Shown here piece by piece: positions 44,039 to 53,712 of a stretch of 64,000 nucleotides of DNA. Source of the DNA: Magnetococcales bacterium WMHbinv6 (GTDB lineage Bacteria; Pseudomonadota; Magnetococcia; Magnetococcales; Magnetaquicoccaceae). The notes under the pieces are model-generated. The model had not been told where the DNA came from. It searched no databases and saw nothing but the letters and a program-made list of their open reading frames with translations. The stretch spans positions 1 to 64,000 of the forward strand of contig PDZV01000010.1 in assembly GCA_002753135.1 (NCBI GenBank), in the 5' to 3' direction. How positions within the stretch are numbered: the first letter of the stretch is position 1; the number at the start of each line of letters is the position of its first letter. A program made the translations under genes and the position numbers.

Positions 44039-46407
44039 CACGCACGCCAGACCGTCAAATGGCTCAACGACTCTTTGGGGGTCAGCTCGTGGTGGACCTC
44101 TTCGATCATGGCACGAAAAGTGGCCCCCAAGCCTTCGTCCTGAACTTCAATCACTTGACCTGCCGCCAGACCTGGCCGAAAAAGGATTGTCATTGCCAAT
44201 TGTTGCAGACCGCTGCCCCGCTCCAGCTCCTGTCTGGCCCGGCAATAGAGGGCGTTGGCGTTGGTCAGCAGAGGGGCGGCAATTTCCCGGTGCGGATAGC
44301 GCACCGACTCCCGCTCCAGGGTAACCGCCAGGGTGCCTGGGCTCCAGCGGTCGCTGCTGGCACTCACCAGCACCGGACAGGGTTCCTGCTCCGCCAGGCT
44401 TGCAGGGATGGTCAAGGGAAAAGAGCGGGCCGAGCGCGTCACGGTCACGCGCAGCACCGCTGTACCACTCTGTGGCACCCAAACGGTTCTGCCATCCGCC
44501 TGCAACACCGGTTCACCCAACGATCGTCCCAACCACACAAAGGTATCGATGCGCTCTGCCGGTTGTTCGAGATGGGCCAGATTGCCCGCCACAAACAGGA
44601 GATCTTCGCTCTCCTGCACCACCACCCACTCTGAGGTCTGCAAGGCAACACCGGTCGAACTCACCAATTGCAACCCTGGCAAAAGATGGGCAGGATTGAG
44701 CAGAACATGCGCCGTCTCACCCGGCACAACCAAGCGCTGGGTGGGATCATCCCCATCCTGCCGCTGCTGCCATTGCAGGGAGAGACGAAAATCGGTGGCA
44801 GCCGCTCGGGAAGCGGCCTGATTGTGGACCACCACCTGATCCACCTGCTCCTGCACCTGTTGCAACGTATCGATAGCGATCACATCTTCCTGATCGGTCA
44901 AACAGTGTGCCGGTTGCAGCTGCGGCCAACTGGCCACGGCAACCGCAAACTGGGGACGAAGCTGAATGGAACCATCGGCCTGACTTTGCACGACACCGCC
45001 CACGTCGGCCGCCAGGCGGCGGGCAAGCTGCAGCGGCGTTTCATCGCGGGCCTGCAACAATCCAGGAGGCAGAGGCCAGTCGGGCAGTGACCAGTCCACA
45101 GAGGTTGCCAACAACTCTTCCACCACCTGGCGGGCGCTGCAGGGCAGATTCCAGCTTTGATTGCTGCGGCGGGCACGGGGAAAATCGTGAGCAACCAATG
45201 GACTTACCCCATAGAGGATCCAGCTTTCGCCGTGCGGATGGCTGCGCTGCAACCGTTTGCCATTGACCAGAAAAGCAAACGATTCCCCGGCAACAGATAA
45301 GACAAAACGATCTTCCAGTGCCAGGCTGCGGTATACCTCTGCCGTGGCCAAACGCAGTTCGCTGCGCCAGACCCCCTGCGCTGCATGATAGCGTATGCTG
45401 GCCGCCTGCAAGGCAAGCGGGGCGGCGGCGTGTGGCAATGGCTCTGCGCTGATCGTCAGCGCGGGTGGCTGACGCAGGATGGCAGATGGCGTGGCGGACA
45501 GATTCCAGCGCCAGAGGCGGCTGTGCCACAAGCTGTTTTTTTCTTGCAACAGATAGGGCTGCTGCTGCCCGATTTCTCTGCGCCAGGTGGCGGCCATCGG
45601 CTGGGTACAGACCTGTTGTAACCGCTGCAGCAACGACCAAAGGCCGATATGCTCTGCCTGCACGGCATCATGGAGGGTTTGCTGCAATCGTTGACCAACC
45701 TGGCGCGACCAGAATGCCCGATAAGAGGCCTCCAATAACAGCTGATAACGGCAGGCACACCCCTGCAACAAGCCGTTGCTCCAACCCTGCTGACTGGCAG
45801 CATGACGCCACATCTCTGCCAGAGAGAGCCACCAGAATTGTTCTGCGGAGACGCTCACCGCAAACGCCCAACGTTGGCCGAGGGCATCCTGCGCAAAGAG
45901 GCCGTTGTCATGGCTCTGTCGGCACTCCCGCGCGAGGGCAAGGGCAAACGGCAGCACGGCTTGTGCCCTGACCACAGGCTGCGGCGGCGGTGGCGGAATA
46001 AACAGCTTTTCCACCCCTCCCAACCAATCGGTAACCCCACTCCAGGTGGCGATGGCTTGCCAGCTGTTGCCATCCAGGGAGCCGGACAGGGTAAAATCTT
46101 TGGGCGACATCCATTGCGAACGGGGCAGCATGCGTATTTCACCCACGCTGATGCTGGCTCCGCTGCCGAAATCATAGTGCAGCCAACTGGGGGCAGACGG
46201 CCCGCCATTGCTCCAATAACTGCTCGGATTATCATCAAACAGGCGATAGGCGGTGCTGTCGTTGTGCGATGCCGCCGCCACCCCATTTTGACATTGATCG
46301 GCACCACCCGGTAGCGCCCGCAACTCCAATTCATACAGGGAGACCAACTGGTCACTGCCGGAGGTGGAGGCTGTTACCTCAATACGCCAATAGCGATAAG
46401 CTGCCAT
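44038..46407 (-). CDS. phage tail/virion protein with N-terminal discoidin-like domain
   Basis: The product has 789 residues. The first 140 look like an F5/8 type C (discoidin) carbohydrate-binding fold: YRYWRIEVTAS, AYRLFDDNPSSYWSNG, WLHYDFGSG, and SGSLDGNSWQAIATW. A Pro-rich hinge (FIPPPPPQPVV) leads to a long region of mixed helix and beta strand. The C-terminal part is beta-rich and resembles phage tail tip or hub proteins of siphophage-like Mu relatives, though no motif proves this. It is the last gene of the phage run and a candidate host-binding protein. The start at 46407 has GAGGAG about 10 bases upstream; the longer frame overlaps the previous gene. Confidence 0.65.
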   Translation of the reverse strand: MAAYRYWRIEVTASTSGSDQLVSLYELELRALPGGADQCQNGVAAASHNDSTAYRLFDDNPSSYWSNGGPSAPSWLHYDFGSGASISVGEIRMLPRSQWMSPKDFTLSGSLDGNSWQAIATWSGVTDWLGGVEKLFIPPPPPQPVVRAQAVLPFALALARECRQSHDNGLFAQDALGQRWAFAVSVSAEQFWWLSLAEMWRHAASQQGWSNGLLQGCACRYQLLLEASYRAFWSRQVGQRLQQTLHDAVQAEHIGLWSLLQRLQQVCTQPMAATWRREIGQQQPYLLQEKNSLWHSRLWRWNLSATPSAILRQPPALTISAEPLPHAAAPLALQAASIRYHAAQGVWRSELRLATAEVYRSLALEDRFVLSVAGESFAFLVNGKRLQRSHPHGESWILYGVSPLVAHDFPRARRSNQSWNLPCSARQVVEELLATSVDWSLPDWPLPPGLLQARDETPLQLARRLAADVGGVVQSQADGSIQLRPQFAVAVASWPQLQPAHCLTDQEDVIAIDTLQQVQEQVDQVVVHNQAASRAAATDFRLSLQWQQRQDGDDPTQRLVVPGETAHVLLNPAHLLPGLQLVSSTGVALQTSEWVVVQESEDLLFVAGNLAHLEQPAERIDTFVWLGRSLGEPVLQADGRTVWVPQSGTAVLRVTVTRSARSFPLTIPASLAEQEPCPVLVSASSDRWSPGTLAVTLERESVRYPHREIAAPLLTNANALYCRARQELERGSGLQQLAMTILFRPGLAAGQVIEVQDEGLGATFRAMIEEVHHELTPKESLSHLTVWRA

Positions 46408-46408
46408 T

Positions 46409-47509
46409 TCAGTTGCTCTCCTCTGCCAGCGGCAATACCTGCCACTGTTCAAATCCGCTATAGGGGCTTTGTATCCGTTGTGCCCGCAGGTTGCGCAACC
46501 GGTCGCTGCCCAGACCGGTCTCGTAGAAAAAATAGTCCTGTTGCCAAAAATATCGATAGCGCCGGTGATAGATTTTTTCTTGTTCCAGCGATGGTGGTTC
46601 CTGGTAACGCTGTTGTCGTGTGAAGGGTGTACGCCAGGCCTCGACAAACGGAATGGTGAACGGATCGGCAAAATTGCTGGAACAGTCGATGCTGCTGGCT
46701 GACCAGCGCTCAGGACAGCCACCCATGGCCACATACACACTGACCTGCTGGTAGCTCATGATGACGCGCTCATCGGCGTGCTGTGGCAGATAATCCGGCG
46801 GCGTGATCTCTGGCACCGTTTGCTGCGGAATCAACAGCTCTCCCTGGTAACAAATGCGATCCAGCAACAGGGCACCCTCCCAACGTTGCCCGCTCTGATC
46901 GGGAGCCCACACCACCATCAGCGCGGGCAGACGAAAGCGGGCAAAACTGTTGCCGTCCTCGATTGTCCACTCGATTTGATAGGGAACACTGCTCCGTACC
47001 CGTGTGATCAGGTCGCTGGTCGTCAGATCCGGAAAACGGGCCTCCCCGACCACCGACCAACAGGGAATGGTCACCTGCCACTGGCCGGAGGGCAACGCCA
47101 CCCCCTCCGCAGCGGCCAGATAACGGCGTGGATAATAACAGGGCAGTGTATTATCCCCTTCCGTCCACAACAGACAGGAGAGTTGCGACAGGGAGTGACC
47201 GGTATGGTGTTGGACAGTTGCCGCCGCAAAAGCCACCTCATAGGCCCCTTGTCGATAACGAAAATGGCTGACCAAGCCCGGCACCGCCTCCTCATAGGGG
47301 AGAAGATGATCCGCTCCGGCACAACACGAGCCGCTGCACAGCCACTGCCTGGTAGCGGCATCATACAAACGGATGGTCAGTGCATCGCTGCCGGAAGGGG
47401 TATAAAACCAACCATCATCGCGCTGAATCCGAAAGCGCCATTGCCCGTCGGGAAAGAAAAAATCGACCATTCCGTAAAACGGATCCAGGCTGATCGTTGC
47501 TTCAGACAT
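46409..47509 (-). CDS. phage virion protein, unknown
   Basis: This 366-residue protein begins SEATISLDPFYGMVDFFF. It is rich in aromatic residues and Trp, and beta-strand predictions by eye dominate. Cys pairs occur (CSGSCCAG), which is unusual for a tail protein. No family is recognised. It sits 15 bases after the 318-residue virion gene and 1 base before the discoidin gene. Its place in the late region suggests a tail tip or baseplate component. Confidence 0.6.
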   Translation of the reverse strand: MSEATISLDPFYGMVDFFFPDGQWRFRIQRDDGWFYTPSGSDALTIRLYDAATRQWLCSGSCCAGADHLLPYEEAVPGLVSHFRYRQGAYEVAFAAATVQHHTGHSLSQLSCLLWTEGDNTLPCYYPRRYLAAAEGVALPSGQWQVTIPCWSVVGEARFPDLTTSDLITRVRSSVPYQIEWTIEDGNSFARFRLPALMVVWAPDQSGQRWEGALLLDRICYQGELLIPQQTVPEITPPDYLPQHADERVIMSYQQVSVYVAMGGCPERWSASSIDCSSNFADPFTIPFVEAWRTPFTRQQRYQEPPSLEQEKIYHRRYRYFWQQDYFFYETGLGSDRLRNLRAQRIQSPYSGFEQWQVLPLAEESN

Positions 47510-47524
47510 CGCTGTTGCCTCTTC

Positions 47525-48481
47525 TTAACCGGTTGATTGTCGCCTGGCAAAACGCATCACCATGGAACGTGCCTGCCCGTTGCCACCCCCTGTCGCCGGG
47601 CCACTGCCCGGCTGGGGCGAGAAGGTCACGGAATGGGTTTGCTGGAATTCAATATAGCTGTCTGGATTTTGGCTGCTGTAAATCCGTTCGGTGGAGGTTT
47701 CACGTGCCGTTTCCAGATAGACCATCTGCGCCTGATCATTGGCGGCCAGTGATTCCGCGCTCACAAATTGCGCCGCTGCCGAAGAGGAACGCGGCCAGTA
47801 GGTCCGTTTAAAACTCAGTTGCGCTGCCTGCTGGCCACTGAGGGCAATAACCCGCACCTCCGGCAAGAGTGCATCTTCGATATTGCCCATCAACCAGGCC
47901 AGCTGGATGCTGCGAAACGCCAGCTCCGTCACCACCTCCTCCCCGGTCCCATAATGGACCTCATAGAGAAAATATTCCGGCTGATATTCGACCACCAGCG
48001 CCCCGGTTACCGGCTTATCGTGATGAAACAGCCCCTGGGCAGGGTGATAGAGTGGCGCACTGACCTGCTTGCCGTCGCGATCATAAAAGGGGGTCGCTTC
48101 CCGCAGGGTAACTGCCGGTTGGTCATAGGCAAAACGCAAAAACTGCCCTTGACTGTGTACCCAGGTCAACGTTTCGACCACGCGATCATGACGACGCCCC
48201 AGGCATTGTCCCAATCTGCCACCATCGACCAGTAAACGGATGGCATGGGCCGGTCGCGCCGCACAGTAGAGGCGTATACGTTGTACCCCCTCTTTTTCCA
48301 TCCGTACCGCATGGGACAAAAAGGGTTCGTAATAGGCCGGATCCTGACTCCAGCAGCCAACACCGTAAGGTTGCAGCTGCAGCGGTCGGCTGCCCGGCTG
48401 CAGATCGCGCAGCAGCTGAAACGAAGCGGTCGCCTTGCGGCTGGCAACCGGTATCAGGCAGTGGGCCAGCAGCCGGCTCAT
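47525..48481 (-). CDS. phage virion protein, unknown
   Basis: The 318-residue product starts MSRLLAHCLIPVASRK. It has no signal or membrane segment and a Gly/Ser/Thr-rich end (GSGPATGGGNGQ). The family is not recognised; position and size fit a tail assembly or distal tail protein of siphophage-like Mu relatives. It overlaps the upstream 343-residue gene by 4 bases (ATGA), so their translation is coupled. Confidence 0.6.
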   Translation of the reverse strand: MSRLLAHCLIPVASRKATASFQLLRDLQPGSRPLQLQPYGVGCWSQDPAYYEPFLSHAVRMEKEGVQRIRLYCAARPAHAIRLLVDGGRLGQCLGRRHDRVVETLTWVHSQGQFLRFAYDQPAVTLREATPFYDRDGKQVSAPLYHPAQGLFHHDKPVTGALVVEYQPEYFLYEVHYGTGEEVVTELAFRSIQLAWLMGNIEDALLPEVRVIALSGQQAAQLSFKRTYWPRSSSAAAQFVSAESLAANDQAQMVYLETARETSTERIYSSQNPDSYIEFQQTHSVTFSPQPGSGPATGGGNGQARSMVMRFARRQSTG

Positions 48482-49509
48482 TCACTCTCTCCGGTGATGG
48501 CGACAATCACTTTGTTGCCGGAATAACTGTTGGCACCGGCTGGAACGGTGCGTTTTTCCCAAACCGCGACCGCAGCCGGTTCGGTGGTGAATTGAATGGT
48601 TTCACCAGCCAGCCAACTGCCTCCCCACGGCGGCGTGCCATCGGCCAGGGTAAAGTATGGGCGATTGAAATCGGGGTTGAGCGGGGCAAATGGGCCTCCG
48701 CCAATGGAACCACTGCCCACCAGTCCCAGGGTGTTGCCATAGCAATTGAAATGGCTGCTGTTGGTGAAGGTGATGGTCCAGTGTTGCTGCACGCACCCGA
48801 TATGATCCGGCACCACCGGTGCGGCCACCTCGTCGTAGCTGCCTGCCACCGTCGATTCACTCCAGTCACTGAGCAACGCCTCAATATCATCGGCCTCGAT
48901 CACCGAAGCCACCTTGCTCAGCGTCGCCGCATAGGGATTGGCCAGGCTCACACCACTGGCCAAATGGAGGGTGGCTTGCGTCCCATTCCAGGAGACAGCA
49001 TTGCTGCTGGCCAAACGGACAAATTCGGCATTGCCACTCACGGCATCGATACTGCTTTTGTCGGCAATGCGGAGCAAATCGCCATTGCGAAAAATTTCGT
49101 GCCCGCCCAAACCATTGCCGCTCTCCACATTGACCAGCAAAATCTGATCCCCGGCTGCCGCATCCACATCCAGGTGCGCCACTCCGTAAAAACGGCTGTA
49201 GCTCGCCGCCTCGGCCTGGGTGTCGGTCTGGGTGCCTGCCATCAAGACAATAGTGTCGTCACCCGGTGTGCCACTTTCAATAAAAATGCACGGGTCGAGC
49301 AAGGCCAGATTGTCGGCATTGGCAATTTTGATAAAAGTTTTGCGGTATTTGACCGAACCGGCCAGCCGTTCCGCTTGCGAAACATCTGGCCAAACATTAT
49401 TTTTTACCCCATCGACACATTCGTTGGCGCTCAAGGCACCACCGTTGCTGCTCCCATCATTTACAACTAAAGGTTTATACCACTTGATTTCACTGGCTTG
49501 AATGGCCAT
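48478..49509 (-). CDS. phage structural (tail) protein
   Basis: The product has 343 residues. The N-terminal part (EIKWYKPLVVNDGSSNGG, then NNVWPDVSQAERLAG and KYRKTFIKIAN) resembles a structural protein I recall from Mu-like phages such as B3 relatives; this is memory, not a search. The middle is beta-rich with Gly/Asp turns, and the C-terminal 90 residues look like a separate small domain (HIGCVQQHWTITFTNSSHF). It overlaps the next gene by 4 bases. Confidence 0.65.
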   Translation of the reverse strand: MAIQASEIKWYKPLVVNDGSSNGGALSANECVDGVKNNVWPDVSQAERLAGSVKYRKTFIKIANADNLALLDPCIFIESGTPGDDTIVLMAGTQTDTQAEAASYSRFYGVAHLDVDAAAGDQILLVNVESGNGLGGHEIFRNGDLLRIADKSSIDAVSGNAEFVRLASSNAVSWNGTQATLHLASGVSLANPYAATLSKVASVIEADDIEALLSDWSESTVAGSYDEVAAPVVPDHIGCVQQHWTITFTNSSHFNCYGNTLGLVGSGSIGGGPFAPLNPDFNRPYFTLADGTPPWGGSWLAGETIQFTTEPAAVAVWEKRTVPAGANSYSGNKVIVAITGESE

Positions 49510-49535
49510 CGCAACGCTACTCCTCCCGAGTCAAT

Positions 49536-49901
49536 TCAACCGGCGATCAGTTTGATCGTGCCGATATAGTGATCATGATGCGGCCACAGAGGCCGCAGAT
49601 TCAGTGCCGGGGCATCGTGGTGCCGAAACAGCACACGTAACAAAATTCCCTCCCAGTGCAGGGGAAAGGTGGCACCCGCCTGGGCAGCCATGGCCATGAG
49701 GCTCGCCACGGTTGCCTCATCCAACCAGGTAAGATTTTCTTCCGCAAGCAAGGTTACCGGCTGGCCGGTGGTCAAGGCGGTATGAAAACAGACCGTGACA
49801 CCGGCAAGGGTATGGGTCATGGTCTGCTGCACCGGGGCATAGGCATAACGGTCAACCCACTGCAAAGATTCTGGCAATAACAATTCACCGAGTTGTTTCA
49901 T
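49536..49901 (-). CDS. small phage structural protein, unknown
   Basis: This 121-residue protein opens MKQLGELLLPESLQWVDRY. It has YIGTIKLIAG at the end and several His near the C-terminus (PHHDHY). The longer frame overlaps the gp37-like gene. The ATG at 49901 is chosen because GGAG lies 9 bases upstream, while the ATG three codons earlier touches the binding site. Its place after the gp37-like gene suggests a head-tail or tail completion role. Confidence 0.6.
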   Translation of the reverse strand: MKQLGELLLPESLQWVDRYAYAPVQQTMTHTLAGVTVCFHTALTTGQPVTLLAEENLTWLDEATVASLMAMAAQAGATFPLHWEGILLRVLFRHHDAPALNLRPLWPHHDHYIGTIKLIAG

Positions 49902-49935
49902 GGTTTGCATCTCCTGCACAGCGCCTTGCTGCCGC

Positions 49936-50373
49936 TCATGCTGCCCGAATGACCGTGCGGGTGGCAAAGCGCAACGGATAATAGCTGAATCCATCCCGAA
50001 AAGAGGGATTCGGGGCGTTGAGCAAGGTCAAGGGGCCAAAGGCCATCGTTGGCCGCCAGCCCAACAAAGCCCGGCACAGATGAATCAGCAAAGGACCGGC
50101 CTCCTGACGTGTCGCAGCCGGGGCCACGGCAGCCGGGGCATCACGCAGGGAGCGCGTTACCAGTATCACCAGCCATTTTTGATCCACCACCTGGGCCCCA
50201 CCGGCCTGCATGCGCACATCCTGACCGTCATACATCACATAGGCAGCCGGAGTCGTGCCCGGTTTTTCCTGCATCGCTGCACTGTCGCGCAGCCCCTGCA
50301 CGACTCTTAAACCGTTTACCTGCTCGGTCAGTCGATTGATCAGCAGATCCTGGGCAACAAAAAGGTCGTTCAT
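49936..50373 (-). CDS. Mu gp37-like phage protein (DUF1834-type)
   Basis: The 145-residue protein has the pattern of Mu-like gp37 proteins: an N-terminal helix (INRLTEQVNGLRVVQGL), a central AAYVMYDGQDV, a W-L-V-I-L-V-T-R strand and a helical segment ending with LLGWRP. The family is assigned to tail-terminator or neck functions. It overlaps the gp36-like gene by 4 bases, the same order as in Mu-like phages. Confidence 0.7.
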   Translation of the reverse strand: MNDLFVAQDLLINRLTEQVNGLRVVQGLRDSAAMQEKPGTTPAAYVMYDGQDVRMQAGGAQVVDQKWLVILVTRSLRDAPAAVAPAATRQEAGPLLIHLCRALLGWRPTMAFGPLTLLNAPNPSFRDGFSYYPLRFATRTVIRAA

Positions 50374-50882
50374 CGCATGAATGCCTGTAATGTATCGTTG
50401 GTAAACACCCGGATACCGGAGACAAATTCCGGCCCGTTGGCAACCCGTCCGCTCTGCGCCAGCTGGGGCACCAGCTCCACCTTGCCGGCGGACAACGCCT
50501 GCAACCAGGCCATCGCCTGTTGTTGCCGCTCGGCCACCGCCTTGGGCAGGCGGTTATCGTGCAACAAAGCCAGGGCAAGGGTTGCGCACATTCTCGGCAG
50601 CGGACTGGCCGCGATGGTGGTCTCCGCCAACGGCAACGGATAGCGGCTGGCCAAATAGGAGTCCATCAACCGTTGTGCCTCTGCCAGCGCCTGCTGCAGG
50701 CGTTGTAGCGCCTGCTCTGCCGATGCCCACGCTGCCTCCTCTTCCGTCGTGCGCAGCGCACCGGACAACACACGTCGCAACAGCGCCGCGCTGATCGGTG
50801 GTTGATCGTCTGGCACCGCCACTTCGGCGACCTCCGCCGCTCCGAACCATTGCAACAACTGCTCTGCCGTTGCATAAGACAT
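50370..50882 (-). CDS. Mu gp36-like phage protein (DUF1320-type)
   Basis: The 170-residue helical protein begins SYATAEQLLQWFG, like gp36/DUF1320 head-tail connector proteins. A conserved core has A-x-x-L-M-D-S-Y-L-A-S-R-Y-P-L-P-L and the helix R-M-C-A-T-L-A-L-A-L-L. It normally follows the major capsid gene and forms part of the neck. A 99-bp space with a small GGGG/CCCC hairpin separates it from the capsid gene. Confidence 0.78.
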   Translation of the reverse strand: MSYATAEQLLQWFGAAEVAEVAVPDDQPPISAALLRRVLSGALRTTEEEAAWASAEQALQRLQQALAEAQRLMDSYLASRYPLPLAETTIAASPLPRMCATLALALLHDNRLPKAVAERQQQAMAWLQALSAGKVELVPQLAQSGRVANGPEFVSGIRVFTNDTLQAFMR

Positions 50883-50981
50883 TGTTCTCTCCTTTCACCC
50901 TGCCTGGCTCAGGCAGCAGGGGACAAAAGCCCCCTGATACCGTTTGTTCTGGATGAACCGGTTGCTTTGCTGCTGTGCAAG

Positions 50982-51908
50982 CTAGGCCGGTGTTTGCATC
51001 AAATAACCGGAGAGCATGCCGGTCAACACCGGTACCCGCTCATAGGTCACCGGATAGATCCAGCTGCGGGCATTGTTTTCATAATAGGGACGCTCGACCA
51101 GCGGGTGGTTCTGCATGGTATAGGTATAGCCGAACGAAGGCTCTTCCATGCCCGCTGTCTGCTGCGGCACATAGGCCAGGATGGCATTGTTGCCCCAAAT
51201 GTCGATATCATTGCCGGCGTCGTCAAAGGCAACCGCTTTGCCCACCGCCACCGTCTGCAGATCCCACAGGGCCGCCAACATTTCCGGTGTCACCGAATCG
51301 CGGCTGGTATATTTGAAACGATCCACCACTTTGGGATGTTCCTTGAGGGCATTGAAAACCTGCGCCGACAACAACAAGGTGTTGGGATAAATGCCCACAC
51401 TGCTGCGAATTGCCTCCTTGCCGTCATCGATATCACCGGCAGGATCCGAACCGGCATCACTCCACTTGTTGTTGCCGGAAAGGGTCACTTTGTGGTTGCT
51501 GTCATAATTTCCGGCTGTGGTCGCCAACTTGGCCTGGTCATATTCCAGCGTCAGCGACAAGGCACGCAACGTACCCATGATCGCCCGTTGCCCCAAATCG
51601 ATGCCCGGCACCCGCGCGGCATCGCGCAAATATTCCCGTGGCACCTGACCTTCCAGGGCATCCTGCACCAGGGCAAAACTTTTCCCCAGATAGCCGAACT
51701 GCACCCGTTTGGTTGCCGAACCGGGGGCCCGCCGCGCCTGGTAGAGTTTAAAACTCTCCTTGCCAAACTCCAGCACCTGACCGCCTGAGGTCTGCACCGG
51801 CACCCGTGGAAAGAGCAGCGCACCGACATGCTCTTCGTGACGGAACCCCTGAGCCACTTCGGTCAACACCGGATCCACCACGCGAACCTGACTGCTTGAC
51901 ATAACCAT
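50982..51908 (-). CDS. phage major capsid protein
   Basis: The 308-residue protein starts VMSSSQVRVVDPVLTEVAQGF, as in a group of Mu-like major capsid proteins. It then shows capsid features: a central helix ending in LSLTLEYDQAKLA, PNTLLLSAQVFNALKEHP, GYTYTMQNHPLVERPYYENN and a final VLTGMLSGYLMQTPA. It is expected to adopt the HK97 fold and form the icosahedral shell. AAGGA lies about 10 bases before the ATG. It directly follows the decoration gene. Confidence 0.85.
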   Translation of the reverse strand: MVMSSSQVRVVDPVLTEVAQGFRHEEHVGALLFPRVPVQTSGGQVLEFGKESFKLYQARRAPGSATKRVQFGYLGKSFALVQDALEGQVPREYLRDAARVPGIDLGQRAIMGTLRALSLTLEYDQAKLATTAGNYDSNHKVTLSGNNKWSDAGSDPAGDIDDGKEAIRSSVGIYPNTLLLSAQVFNALKEHPKVVDRFKYTSRDSVTPEMLAALWDLQTVAVGKAVAFDDAGNDIDIWGNNAILAYVPQQTAGMEEPSFGYTYTMQNHPLVERPYYENNARSWIYPVTYERVPVLTGMLSGYLMQTPA

Positions 51909-51947
51909 GATGATGATTTCCTTCCCAAAAATATGTGATGTGAATGA

Positions 51948-52367
51948 TCAGCGCCGCAACAGCACTTCGATCAACTCACCCGCCGCCGAAGCCGCCTGCA
52001 AGGCGTCGGCAAAAATATATTCCGGCAAATCGGCACCCTGCAGAACGGAGCCATTGGCCGCACTGCTGGTTACCGCCACCGCCCCACCGGCCAACGCCAA
52101 AGCGCCACTGACCGGCACGGCACGCCCCTGGCTGTCGCTCATCAACGATTGACCAACGGCAATCGCTGCCCCGGATTCGATGATCGCCGTGCCATGGGTA
52201 ACCACGGCCAATGCCTCGCCACTGGCAGCCCGACTCAAACTGGTACCCATCACCTTTTGCCCGGAGAGCGCCACCTGACTGCCGTTGAAGGCGACCGCCC
52301 GGTTCTCCGTCACCGCACCACTGGCCATGACGGTCAGGGTTAAAATAGAAATATTTTGTTGACTCAT
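51948..52367 (-). CDS. capsid decoration protein (DUF2190-like)
   Basis: The 139-residue protein is rich in Ala, Gly, Ser and Val, with repeated beta strands: AVTENRAVAFNGSQVALSG, GEALAVVTHGTAIIESGAA, GQSLMSDSQGRAVPV, and SGALALAGGAVAVTSSAA. This composition and its place between protease and major capsid genes are typical of head decoration or stabilisation proteins. Confidence 0.75.
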   Translation of the reverse strand: MSQQNISILTLTVMASGAVTENRAVAFNGSQVALSGQKVMGTSLSRAASGEALAVVTHGTAIIESGAAIAVGQSLMSDSQGRAVPVSGALALAGGAVAVTSSAANGSVLQGADLPEYIFADALQAASAAGELIEVLLRR

Positions 52368-52394
52368 CTTTTATTATCCTTCACCGATGTTTAT

Positions 52395-53459
52395 TTACTT
52401 GACGATGGCATGAACAGCACTTGCAAAATCAATGTTGTTTTGTTTGGCATAAGCAACAATTTGCCGATGCAACGCCAATCCCTCTTGATCCACGGCATAC
52501 CCTTCCGGAGCAGCAAACAGGGGCATGGCCTGCTGCTCTCCCTGTACGGCAGCACTCTGCTCCTGAAAATCGACCTGTGCCGGTAACGCCTGCAGAAAGC
52601 CGGTCATGTATGCCCGCAACGAAGTGGTCACCGGAGCGGGTTGTTCCCCCTCTTCCCCAGCCGGTTCGGCAAAAGAGAGCGGCAAACTTTCATCCAAAGA
52701 GGCGAGGAAGGCGGCCAACCCATGCCGCTGCCGTGGCAAAATGCGCCCCTGACGGATCAGTTCATCGACAAACAGCAACGTGCTGTGCCGTGCCTGTTGC
52801 CGTTTCAACTCCGCCTCGGCGCTGCGCAACAATCCTTCCTGTTCGGCAAAGCGGGCCTCCAGATCGGCAATCGCGCTGTTTTTTTCCTGCAACGCCGCTG
52901 CAAGGGCGGCAACATCGGGTAAAGCTGTCGGTTCTGACATAGGGTTCTCCCACTCTTGTTGCTGAATTGATGACTCTTCCTGCGGCCTGGCTGCCCATCC
53001 GGCCCCATCCGCTACGCCCTCCCAAAACAGCAATCCGGTTTCACCTTCCCGGAAGCTGGCATCCGGCAACCCTTTGACCGCCGGGGGTTGCGCCCCCAAA
53101 AAACCCACATGGCGTAAATAGTAGAGGCCAGGGCAGGGATTGTTGGGTGAGTTGGGCGTATAAAAACTGGCAGAAATTTTTTTGTACCGCCCTGCCGCTA
53201 CCAGTTCGGCAAAAGCAGAATCAACCTGGCTTGGGGTTGCCAATAAAACACCATCGACCAGCGCGAGTGCTGCCACCCATCCCCATGCGGGTGCATCGTG
53301 CTGTGGATGACCCACCACCAAAGGAGCCTCGTGGCGAGTCGGTTGGTAGGCGGCGACCGTCTGCTGCAGGTCGGCCTCGGTGATTGTCAGAGTCGTCCCC
53401 GACATGTCGGTATGACGACCCACCTTGAAAATGGGTATGGGATGTAAGATCGTATTCAT
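52395..53459 (-). CDS. Mu I-like phage protease/scaffold
   Basis: The product has 354 residues. The N-terminal half (PIFKVGRHTDMSG, APLVVGHPQHDAPAWGWV, YKKISASFYTP, YLRHVGFLGAQPPAVKGL) matches Mu I-type prohead serine proteases. A coiled coil at about 190-230 and the helical rest form a scaffold-like C-terminal part, which the protease later cleaves. An internal ATG near the middle could give a free scaffold, as Z does in Mu. No ribosome binding site precedes the ATG at 53459, and the sequence before it looks unrelated, so the upstream junction may be a deletion scar. Confidence 0.8.
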   Translation of the reverse strand: MNTILHPIPIFKVGRHTDMSGTTLTITEADLQQTVAAYQPTRHEAPLVVGHPQHDAPAWGWVAALALVDGVLLATPSQVDSAFAELVAAGRYKKISASFYTPNSPNNPCPGLYYLRHVGFLGAQPPAVKGLPDASFREGETGLLFWEGVADGAGWAARPQEESSIQQQEWENPMSEPTALPDVAALAAALQEKNSAIADLEARFAEQEGLLRSAEAELKRQQARHSTLLFVDELIRQGRILPRQRHGLAAFLASLDESLPLSFAEPAGEEGEQPAPVTTSLRAYMTGFLQALPAQVDFQEQSAAVQGEQQAMPLFAAPEGYAVDQEGLALHRQIVAYAKQNNIDFASAVHAIVK

Positions 53460-53651
53460 GGGGAAAAAGAATAGAGCAGAAATATAAATTAGGGAATGCG
53501 AAGCACTTCAGCAGTTTATTCAGGTTATTATTCTGAATTTGTTTGCAAATCTTATTGTATTACATGGCGGGATGAAAATAATTTTGTTGTCGCTGCAAAG
53601 GAGCAGCACTTCCGCAAACGCTCTGTGACAATCAGCCGTTGCCGACAACAG

Positions 53652-53712
53652 AGTCAGGATGACATGAGAGAGAATGTCACCCTGACTGAGGGGCGATGGG
53701 CAGCCATCGCCC
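53652..53712 (-). terminator. tandem hairpins after the repressor gene
   Basis: Two stems lie in the 271-bp gap between the repressor stop and the protease start. One pairs 53652-53664 with 53675-53687 (13 bp, one mismatch), and the other pairs 53691-53699 with 53704-53712 (9 bp, perfect, 4-base loop). They probably end repressor transcription. The rest of the gap is AT-rich and holds no gene. Confidence 0.6.
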
